Part shown: positions 51,701 to 63,000 of the stretch, piece after piece | Numbering within the stretch: the first letter of the stretch is position 1 | Layout: every line of letters begins with the position of its first letter | The notes under the pieces: model-generated | What the model was told of the DNA's origin: nothing | What the model saw: the letters and a program-made list of their open reading frames with translations, nothing else | The model's database searches: none | Assembly (NCBI GenBank): GCA_031769625.1 | Contig: JAUIMM010002008.1 | Coordinates: 310,001 to 374,000, forward strand | Direction: 5' to 3' | DNA from: Taudactylus pleione | Taxonomy: Eukaryota > Chordata > Amphibia > Anura > Myobatrachidae | DNA length: 64,000 bases | Program-made: the position numbers and the translations under genes

Positions 51701-54700
51701 GAGGCAGCAGTGGGCATTCCTATGCTGGGCTGTGCTTACACTGTACGGATATGAGGAGGCAGCAGTGGGCGTCCCTATGCTGGGCTGTGCTTACACTGTA
51801 CGAATATGAGAAGGCAGCAGTGGGCGTCCCTATGCTGGGCTGTACTTACACTGTATGGATATGAGAAGGCAGCAGTTGGTCTCCCTATGCTGGGTTGTGC
51901 TTACACTGTACGGATATGAGAAGGTAGCAGTGGGGGTCCCTATGCTGTTCTGTGCTTACACTGTACAGATATGAGGAGGCAGCAGTGGGCGTCCCTATGT
52001 TGGGCTGTGCTTACACTGTACAGATATGAGAAGGCAGCAGTGACGTCCCTATGCTGGGCTGTGATTACACTGTACAGATATGAGAAGGCAGCAGTGGGTG
52101 TCCCTATGCTGGGCTTTGCTTACACTGTACGGATATGAGAAGGCAGCAGTGGCCGTCCCTATGCTGGGCTGTGCTTACACTGTACAGATATGAGAAGGCA
52201 GCAGTGGGTGTCCCTATGCTGGGCTGTGATTACACTGTACAGATATGAGGAGGCAGCAGTGGGTGTCCCTATGTTGGGCTGTGCTTACACTGTACGGATA
52301 TGAGGAGGCAGCAGTGGGCGTCCTTATGCTGGGCTGTGCTTACGCTGTATGTATATGAGGAGGCAGCAGTGGGTGTCCCTATGCTTGGCTGTGATTACAC
52401 TGTACGGATATGAGAAGGCAGCAGTGGGCGTCCCTATGGTGGGCTGTACTTACACTGTATGTATATGAGAAGGCAGCAGTGGGCGTCCCTATGCTGGGTT
52501 GTGCTTACACTGTACGGATATGAGAAGGCAGCAGTGGGTGTCCCTATGCTGGACTGTATTTACACTGTACGGATATGAGAAGGCAGCAGTGGGTGTCCCT
52601 ATGCTGGACTGTATTTACACTGTACGGATATGAGAAGGCAGCAGTGGGCGTCCCTATGCTGGACTGTGCTTACACTGTACGGATATGAGAAGGCAGCAGT
52701 GGGTGTCACTATGCTGGGCTGTACTTACACTGCACGGATATGAGAAGACAGCAGTGGGCGTCCCTATGCTGGGCTGTACTTACACTGTACGGATATGAGA
52801 AGGCAGCAGTGGGTGTCCCTATGCTGGACTGTGCTTACACTGTACGGATATGAGAAGGCAGCAGTGGGCGTCCCTATGCTGGGCTGTGATTACACTGTAC
52901 GTATATGAGAAGGCAGCAGTGGGCGTCCCTATGCTGGGCTGTGCTTACACTGTATGGATATGAGAAGGCAGCAGTGGGCATCCCTATGCTGGGCTGTGCT
53001 TACACTCTACCGATATGAGGAGGCAGCAGTGGGCATCCCTATGCTGGGCTTTACTTACACTGTACGAATATGAGAAGGCAGTAGTGGGGTTCCCTATGCT
53101 GGGCTGTGCTTACACTGTATGGATATGAGAAGGCAGCAGTGGGCGTCCCTATACTGGGCTGTGCTTACACTGTACAGATATGAGAAGGCAGCATTGGGCG
53201 TCCCTATGGTGGGCTGTACTTACACTGTACGTATATGAGAAGGCAGCAGTGGGTGTCCCTATGCTGGGCTGTGCTTACACTGTACGGATATGAGAAGGCC
53301 GCAGTGGGTGTCCCTATGCTGGACTGTATTTACACTGTACGGATATGAGACGGCAGCAGTGGGTGTCCCTATGCTGGGCTGTGATTACACTGTACGGATA
53401 TGAGAAGGCAGCAGTGGGCGTCCCTATGCTGGGCTGTGCTTACACTGTACAGATATGAGAAGGCAGCAGTGGGCGTCCCTATGCTGGGCTGTGCTTACAG
53501 TGTACGGATATAAGAAGGCAGCAGTGGGCGTCCCTATGCTGGGCTGTGCTTACACTGTACAGATATGAGAAGGCAGCAGTGACGTCCCAATGCTGGGCTG
53601 TGATTACACTGTACAGATATGAGAAGGCAGCAGTGGGTGTCCCTATGCTGGGCTTTGCTTACTCTGTACGGATATGAGAAGGCAGCAGTGGGTGTCCCTA
53701 TGCTGGGCTGTGCGTACACTGTACGGTTATGAGGAGGCAGCAGTGGGCATTCCTATGCTGGGCTGTGCTTACACTGTACAGATATGAGATGGCAGCAGTG
53801 GGTGTCCCTATGCTGGGCTGTGATTACACTGTTCAGATATGAGATGGCAGCAGTGGGCGTCCCTATGCTGGGCTGTGCTTACACTGTATAGATATGAGAT
53901 GGCAGCAGTGGGTGTCCCTATGCTGGGCTGTGCTTACACTGTATGGATATGAGAAGGCAGCAGTGGGTGTCCCTATACTGGGCTGTGATTACACTGTTCG
54001 GAAATGAGAAGGCAGCAGTGGCGTTGCTATGCTGGGCTGTGCTTACACTGTATGGAAATGAGAAGGCAGCAGTGGCGTCGCTATGCTGGGCTGTACTTAC
54101 ACTGTACGGAAATGAGAAGGCAGCAGTGGCGTCCCTATGCTGGGCTGTGCTTACACTGTTCTGAAATGAGAAGGCAGCAGTGGCGTCGCTATGCTGGGCT
54201 GTACTTACACTGTACAGATATGAGAAGGCAGCAGTGGGCGTCCCTATACAGGGCTGTGCTTACACTGTACAGATATGAGATGGCAGCAGTGGGCGTCCCT
54301 ATGCTGGGCTGTACTTACACTTTTTGGATATGAGAAGGCAGCAGTGGGCGTCCCTATGCTGGGCTGTACTTACACTGTACGGATATGAGAAGGCAGCAGT
54401 GAGCGTCCCTATGCTGGGCTGTGCTTACATTGTACGGATATGAGAAGGCAGCAGTGGGCGTCCTTATGCTGGGCTGTACTTACACTGTACGGATATGAGA
54501 AGGCAGCAGTGAGCGTCCCTATGCTGGGCTGTGATTACACTGTACAGATATGAGATGGCAGCAGTGGGCGTCCCTATGCTGGGCTGTGCTTACACTGTAC
54601 AGATATGAGAAGGCAGCAGTGGGTGTCCCTATGCTGGGCTGTGCTTACACTGTACGGATATGAGACGGCAGCAGTTGGCGTCCCTATGCTGGGCTGTGCT

Positions 54701-57700
54701 TACACTGTACAGATATGAGAAGGCAGCAGTGGGTCTCCCTATGCTGGGCTGTGATTACACTGTACAGATATGAGGAGGCAGCAGTGGGTGTCCCTATGTT
54801 GGGCTATGCTTATACTGTACAGATATGAGGAGGCAGAAGTGGGTGTCCCTATGCCGGGCTGTGATTACACTGTACAGATATGAGGAGGCAGCAGTGGGCG
54901 TCCCTATGGTGGGCTGTACTTACACTGTACGTATATGAGAAGGCAGCAGTGGGCGTCCCTATGCTGGGCTGTGCTTACACTGTTCGGATATGAGAAGGCA
55001 GCAGTGGGTGTCCCTATGCTGGACTGTATTTACACTGTACGGATATGAGAAGGCAGCAGTGGGTGTCCCTATGCTGGGCTGTACTTACACTGTACGGATA
55101 TGAGAATGCAGCAGAGGGCGTCCCTATGCTGGGCTGTGCTTACACTGTACAGATATGAGAAGGCAGCAGTGGGCGTCCCTATGCTGGGCTGTACTTACAC
55201 TGTACGGATATGAGAAGACAGCAGTGGGCGTCCCTATGCTGGGCTGTGATTACACTGTACGGATATGAGAAGGCAGCAGTGGGCGTCCCTATGCTGGGCT
55301 GTGCTTACACTGTACGGATATGAGAAGGCAGCAGTGGGTGTCCCTATGCTGGGCTGTGCTTACACTGTACGGATATGAGAAGGCAGCAGTGGGCGTCCCT
55401 ATGCTGGGCTGTGATTACACTGTACGGATATGAGAAGGCAGCAGTGGGTGTCCCTATGCTGGGCTGTGCTTACACTGTACGGATATGAGAAGGCAGCAGT
55501 GGGCGTCCCTATGCTGGGCTGTGCTTACACTGTACGGATATGAGAAGGCAGCAGTGGGCGTCCCTATGCTGGGCTGTGATTACACTGTACGGATATGAGA
55601 AGGCAGCAGTGGGCGTCCCTATGCTGGGCTGTGCTTACACTGTATGTATATGTGAAGGCAGCAGTGGGTGTCCCTATGCTGGGCTGTGCTTACACTGTAC
55701 GGATATGAGGAGGCAGCAGTGGGCGTCCCTATACTGGGCTGTACTTACACTGTATGTATATGTGAAGGCAGCAGTGGGTGTCCCTATGCTGGGCTGTGCT
55801 TACACTGTACGGATATGAGGAGGCAGCAGTGGGCGTCCCTATGCTGGGCTGTGCTTACACTGTATGGATATGAGAAGGCAGCAGTGGGCGTCCCTATGCT
55901 GGGCTGTGCTTACACTGTACGGAAAAAAAGGAGGCAGCAGTGGGCGTCCCTATGCTGGGCTTTGCTTACACTGTATGGATATGAGAAGGCAGCAATAGGC
56001 GTCCCTATGCTGGGCTGTACTTACTCTGTATGTATATGAGAAGGCAGCAGTGGGCGTCCCTATGCTGGGCTGTGATTACACTGTACAGATATAAGAAGGC
56101 AGCAGGGGGCGTCCCTATGCTGGGCTGTGATTACACTGTATGGATATGAGAAGGCAGCAGTGGGTGTCCCTATGCTGGGCTGTGATTACACTGTACAGAT
56201 ATGAGAATGCAGCAGTGGGTGTCCCTATGCTGGGCTGTGATTACACTGTACAGATATGAGAAGGCAGCAGTGGGTGTCCCTATGCTGGGCTGTGATTACA
56301 CTGTACGGATATGAAAAGGCAGCAGTGGGAGTCCCTATACTGGGCTGTGCTTACACTGTACAGATATGAGAAGGCAGCAGTGGGCGTCCCTGTGCTGGGC
56401 TGTGCTTACACTGTTCGGATATGAGAAGGCAGCAGTGGGCGTCCCTATGCTGGGCTGTGATTACACTGTACGGATATGAAAAGGCAGCAGTGGGCGTCCC
56501 TAAGCTGGGCTGTGCTTACACTGTACAGATATGAGAAGGCAGCAGTGGGCGTCCCTATGCTGGGCTGTGCTTACACTGTACAGATATGAGATGGCAGCAG
56601 TGGGTGTCCCTATGCTGGGCTGTGCTTACACTGTACAGATATGAGAAGGCAGCAGTGGGCGTCCCTATGCTGGGCTCTGCTTACACTGTACAGATATGAG
56701 ATGGCAGCAGTGGGTGTCCCTATGCTGGGCTGTGATTACACTGTACAGATATGAGGAGGCAGCAGTGAGTGTCCCTATGCTGGGCTGTGATTACACTGTT
56801 CAGATATGAGAAGGCAGCAGTGGGTGTCCCTATGCTGGGCTCTGCTTACACTGTACAGATATGAGATGGCAGCTGGGGGTGTCCGTATTCTGGGCTGTGA
56901 TTACACTGTACAGATATGAGAAGGCAGCAGTGAGCGTCCCTATGCTGAGCTGTGCTTTCACTGTACGAATATGAGAAGGCAGCAGTGGGCGTCCCTATGC
57001 TGGGCTGTGCTTACACTGTAGGGATATGAGGAGGCAGCAGTGGGCGTCCCTATGCTGGGCTGTGCTTACACTGTACGGATATGAGAAGGCAGCAGTGGGC
57101 GTCCATTTGCTTGGCTGTGCTTACACTGTACAGATATGAGAAGGCAGCAGTGGGCGTCCCTATGCTGGGCTGTGCTTACACTGTACGGATATGAGAAGGC
57201 AGCAGTGGGCGTCCCTATGCTGGGCTGTGCTTACACTGTAGGGATATGAGGAGGCAGCAGTGGGCGTCCCTATGCTGGACTGTGCTTACACTGTACGGAT
57301 ATGAGAAGGCAGCAGTGGATGTCCCTATGCTGGGCTGTGCTTACACTGTAAGGATATGAGGAGGCAGCAGTGGGTGTCACTATGCTGGGCTGTGATTACA
57401 CTGTACGGATATGAGAAGGCAGCAGTGGGTGTCCCTATGCTGGGCTGTGATTACACTGTACGGATATGAGGAGGCAGCAGTGGGTGTCGCTTAGCTTGGC
57501 TGTGCTTACACTGTATGGATATGAGAAGGCAGCAGTTTGTGTCCCTATGCTGGGCTGTGCTTACACTGTACGGATATGAGAAGGCAGCAGTGGGCGTCCC
57601 TATGCTGGGCTGTGCTTACACTGTATGGATATGAGAAGGCAGCAGAGGGCGTCCCTATGCTGGGCTGTGCTTACACTGTACAGATATGAGGAGGCAGCAG

Positions 57701-60033
57701 TGGGTGTCCCTTTGCTGGGCTGTGCTTACTCTGTATAGATATGAGAAGCCAGCAGTGGTTGTCCCTATGCTGGGCTGTGCTTACACTGTACGGATATGAG
57801 AAGGTAGCAGTGGGTGTCCCTATGCTGGGCTGTACTTACACTGTATGGATATGAGAAAGCAGCAGTGGGCGTCCTTATGCTGGGCTGTGCTTACACTGTA
57901 TGGATATGAGAAGGCTGCAGTGGGTGTCCCTATGCTGTGCTTTGCTTACACTGTACAGATATGAGAAGGCAGCAGTTTGTGTCCCTATGCTGGGCTGTGC
58001 TTACACTGTATGGATATGAGAAGGCAGCAGAGGGCGTCCCTTTGCTGGGCTGTGCTTACACTGTACAGATATGAGAAGGCAGCAGTGGGCGTCCCTATGT
58101 TGGCTGTGCTTACACTGTATGGATATGAGGAGGCAGCAGTGGGTGTCGCTATGCTGGGCTGTGCTTACACTGTATGGATATGAGAAGGCAGCAGTTTGTG
58201 TCCCTATGCTGGGCTGTGCTTACACTGTATGGGTTTGAGAAGGCAGCAGAGGGCGTCTCTATGCTGGGCTGTACTTACACTGTACAGATATGAGAAGGCA
58301 GCAGTGGTGTCCCTATGCTGGGCTGTACTTACACTGTATGGATATGAGAAAGCAGCAGTGGGCGTCCCTATGCTGGGCTGTGCTTACACTGTACGGATAT
58401 GAGGAGGCAGCAGTGGGCGTCCCTATGCTGGGCTGTGCTTACACTGTACAGATATGAGAAGGCAGCAGTGGGTGTCGCTATGCTGGGCTGTGCATACACT
58501 GTACGGATATGAGGAGGCAGCAGGTTGTGTCCCTATGCTGGGCTGTGCTTACACTGTATGGATATGAGAAGGCAGCAGTGGGTGTCCCTATGCTGGGCTG
58601 TGCTTACACTGTACGGATATGAGAAAGCAGCAGTGGGTGTCCCTATGCTGGGCTGTACTTACACTGTACGGATATGAGAAGGCAGCAGTGGGTGTCGCTA
58701 TGCTGGGCTGTGCTTACACTGTACTGATATGAGGAGGCAGCAGGTTGTGTCCCTATGCTGGGCTGTGCTTACACTGTATGGATATGAGAAGGCAGCAGTG
58801 GGCGTCCCTATGCTGGGCTGTGCTTACACTGTACAGATATGAGGAGGCAGCAGTGGGCGTCCCTATGCTGGGCTGTGCTTACACTGTTAGGATATGAGAA
58901 GGCAGCAGAGGGCGTCCCTATGCTGGGCTGTGATTACACTGTATGTATATGAGGAGGCAGCAGTGGGTGTCCCTATGCTGGGCTGTACTTACACTGTACG
59001 GATATGAGGAGGCAGCAGTGAGTGTCCCTATGCTGGGCTTTACTTACACTGTACGGATATGAGAAGGCAGCAGTGGGTGTCCCTATGCTGGGCTGTGCTT
59101 ACACTGTACGGATATGAGAAGGCAGCAGTGGGTGTCCCTATGCTGGGCTGTGCTTAAACTGTAGGGATATGAGAAGGCAGCAGTGGGTGTCCCTATGCTG
59201 GGCTGTGCTTACACTGTACGGATATGAGAAGGCAGCAGTGGGCGTCCCTATGCTGGGCTGTGCTTACACTGTAGGGATATGAGAAGGCAGCAGTGGGTGT
59301 CCCTATGCTGGGCTGTGATTACACTGTACAGATATGAGAAGGCAGCAGTGGGCGTCACTATTCTGGGCTGTGATTACACTGTACGGATATGGGAAGGCAG
59401 CAGTGGGTGTCCCTATGCTGGGCTGTGATTACACTGTACGGATATGAGAAGGCAGCAGTGGGTGTCCCTATGCTGGGCTGTGATTACACTGTACAGATAT
59501 GAAGAGGCAGCAGTGGGCGTCCCTATGCTGGGCTGTGCTTACACTTTTCGGATATGAGAAGGCAGCAGTGGGCGTCCCTATGCTGGGCTGTACTTACACT
59601 GTACGGATTTGAGAAGCCAGCAGTGGGTGTCAATATGCTGGGCTGTGCTTACACTGTAAGGATATGAGGAGGCAGCAGTGGGTGTCCCTATGCTGGTCTG
59701 TGCTTACACTGTACAGATATGAAGAGGCAGCAGTGGGCGTCCCTATGCTGGGCTGTGATTACACTGTACGGATATGAGAAGGCAGCAGTGGGCGTCCCTA
59801 TGCTGGGCTGTGCTTACACTGTATGGATATGAGAAGGCAGCAGAGGGCGTCCCTATGCTGGGCTGTGCTTACACTGTACAGATATGAGGAGGCAGCAGTG
59901 GGTGTCCCTTTGCTGGGCTGTGCTTACACTGTATAGATATGAGAAGGCAGCAGTGGGTGTCCCTATGCTGGGCTGTGCTTACACTGTACGGATATGAGAA
60001 GGTAGCAGTGGGTGTCCCTATGCTGGGCTGTAC
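48767..60033. repeat. 11.4-kb tandem duplication, right copy
   Basis: The offset from the left copy steps through 11,433, 11,378, 11,377, 11,267, 11,212 and back to 11,267 bp. The steps are one unit lost near 49.0 kb, the 1-bp insertion of GTATAGG absent here, two units lost near 52.43 kb (left-copy equivalent 41.03-41.17 kb), one unit lost near 57.96 kb and one unit more near 59.66 kb. Substitutions are sparse: GGGCGTCCC near 55943 against GGGTGTCCC near 44674, and GCTGGAC near 57275 against GCTGGGC near 46009. At three sites this copy keeps a different base from both 8,357-bp copies. Confidence 0.9.
53994..54217. repeat. Cluster of 54-bp variant units, third locus
   Basis: This is an identical-looking copy of the cluster at 42727-42950, displaced by 11,267 bp as part of the 11.4-kb duplication. 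Its only independent information is that no unit in the cluster was lost or gained after duplication. Confidence 0.88.
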
Positions 60034-63000
60034 TTACACTGTATGGATATGAGAAAGCAGCAGTGGGTGTCCCTATGCTGGGCTGTGATTACACTGTACG
60101 GATATGAGAAGGCAGCAGTTTGTGTCCCTATGCTGGGCTGTGCTTACACTGTATGGATATGAGAAGGCAGCAGAGGGCGTCCCTATGCTAGGCTGTGATT
60201 ACACTGTACGGATAAGAGGAGGCAGCAGTGGGTGTCCCTATGCTGGGCTGTGATTACACTGTACGGATATGAGAAGGCAGCAGTGGGTGTCCCTATGCTG
60301 GGCTGTGCTTACACTGTACAGATATGAGGAGGCAGCAGTGGGTGTCCCTTTGCTGGGCTGTGCTTACACTGTATAGATATGAGAAGGCAGCAGTGGGTGT
60401 CCCTATGCTGGGCTGTGCTTACACTGTACGGATATGAGATGGTAGCAGTGGGTGTCCCTATGCTGGGCTGTGCTTAAACTGTATGAATATGAGAAGGCTG
60501 CAGTGGGCGTCCCTATGCTGGGCTGTGCTTACACTGTACAGATATGAGAAGGCAGCAGTGGGTGTCCCTATGCTGGTCTGTGCTTACACTGTACGGATAT
60601 GAGAAGGCAGCAGTGGGTGTCCCTATGCTGGGCTGTGATTACACTGTACGGATATGAGGAGGCAGCAGTGGGTGTCGCTATGCTGGGCTGTGCTTACACT
60701 GTATGGATATGAGAAGGCAGCAGTTTGTGTCCCTATGCTGGGCTGTGCTTACACTGTATGGATATGAGAAGGCAGCAGAGGGCGTCCCTTTGCTGGGCTG
60801 TGCTTACACTGTACAGATATGAGAAGGCAGCAGTGGGCGTCCCTATGTTGGCTGTGCTTACACTGTATGGATTTGAGAAGGCAGCAGTGGGCGTCCCTAT
60901 GCTGGGCTGTGCTTACACTGTAAGGATATGAGGAGGCAGCAGTGGGTGTCCCTATGCTGGTCTGTGCTTACACTGTACAGATATGAAGAGGCAGCAGTGG
61001 GCGTCCCTATGCTGGGCTGTGATTACACTGTACGGATATGAGAAAGCAGCAGTGGGCGTCCCTATGCTGGGCTGTGCTTACACTGTACGGATATGAGGAG
61101 GCAGCAGTGGGCGTCCCTATGCTGGGCTGTGCTTACACTGTACAGATATGAGAAGGCAGCAGTGGGTGTCGCTATGCTGGGCTGTGCTTACACTGTACGG
61201 ATATGAGGAGGCAGCAGGTTGTGTCCCTATGCTGGGCTGTGCTTACACTGTATGGATATGAGAAGGCAGCAGTGGGTGTCCGTATGCTGGGCTGTGCTTA
61301 CACTGTACGGATATGAGAAAGCAACAGTGGGTGTCCCTATGCTGGGCTGTACTTACACTGTACGGATATGAGAAGGCAGCAGTGGGTGTCGCTATGCTGG
61401 GCTGTGCTTACACTGTACTGATATGAGGAGGCAGCAGGTTGTGTCCCTATGCTGGGCTGTGCTTACACTGTATGGATATGAGAAGGCAGCAGTGGGCGTC
61501 CCTATGCTGGGCTGTGCTTACACTGTACAGATATGAGGAGGCAGCAGTGGGCGTCCCTATGCTGGGCTGTGCTTACACTGTTAGGATATGAGAAGGCAGC
61601 AGAGGGCGTCCCTATGCTGGGCTGTGATTACACTGTATGTATATGAGGAGGCAGCAGTGGGTGTCCCTATGCTGGGCTGTACTTACACTGTACGGATATG
61701 AGGAGGCAGCAGTGAGTGTCCCTATGCTGGGCTTTACTTACACTGTACGGATATGAGAAGGCAGCAGTGGGTGTCCCTATGCTGGGCTGTGCTTACACTG
61801 TACGGATATGAGAAGGCAGCAGTGGGTGTCCCTATGCTGGGCTGTGCTTAAACTGTAGGGATATGAGAAGGCAGCAGTGGGTGTCCCTATGCTGGGCTGT
61901 GCTTACACTGTACGGATATGAGAAGGCAGCAGTGGGCGTCCCTATGCTGGGCTGTGCTTACACTGTAGGGATATGAGAAGGCAGCAGTGGGTGTCCCTAT
62001 GCTGGGCTGTGATTACACTGTACAGATATGAGGAGGCAGCAGTGGGCGTCCCTATGCTGGGCTGTGCTTACACTGTTAGGATATGAGAAGGCAGCAGAGG
62101 GCGTCCCTATGCTGGGCTGTGATTACACTGTATGTAAATGAGGAGGCAGCAGTGGGTGTCCCTATGCTGGGCTGTGATTACACTGTACAGATATGAGAAG
62201 GCAGCAGTGGGCGTCACTATTCTGGGCTGTGATTACACTGTACGGATATGGGAAGGCAGCAGTGGGTGTCCCTATGCTGGGCTGTGATTACACTGTACGG
62301 ATATGAGAAGGCAGCAGTGGGTGTCCCTATGCTGGGCTGTACTTACACTGTACGGATATGAGGAGGCAGCAGTTGGTGTCCCTATGCTGGGCTGTGCTTA
62401 CACTTTACGGATATGAGAAGGCAGCAGTGGGCGTTCCTATGCTGTGCTGTGATTACACTGTATATATATGAGAAGGCAGCAGTGGCGTCGCTATGCTGGG
62501 CTGTACTTACACTTTACGGATATGAGAAGGCAGCAGTGGGCGTCCCTATGCTGGGCTGTACTTACACTGTACGGATTTGAGAAGCCAGCAGTGGGTGTCC
62601 CTATGCTGGGCTGTGCTTACACTGTAAGGATATGAGGAGGCAGCAGTGGGTGTCCCTATGCTGGTCTGTGCTTACACTGTACAGATATGAAGAGGCAGCA
62701 GTGGGCGTCCCTATGCTGGGCTGTGATTACACTGTACGGATATGAGAAGGCAGCAGTGGGCGTCCCTATGCTGGGCTGTGCTTACACTGTATGGATATTA
62801 GAAGGCAGCAGAGGGCGTCCCTATGCTGTGCTGTGCTTACACTGTACAGATATGAGGAGGCAGCAGTGGGTGTCCCTTTGCTGGGCTGTGCTTACACTGT
62901 ATAGATATGAGAAGGCAGTAGTGGGTGTCCCTATGCTGGGCTGTGCTTACACTGTACGGATATGAGAAGGTGGCAGTGGGTGTCCCTATGCTGGGCTGTA

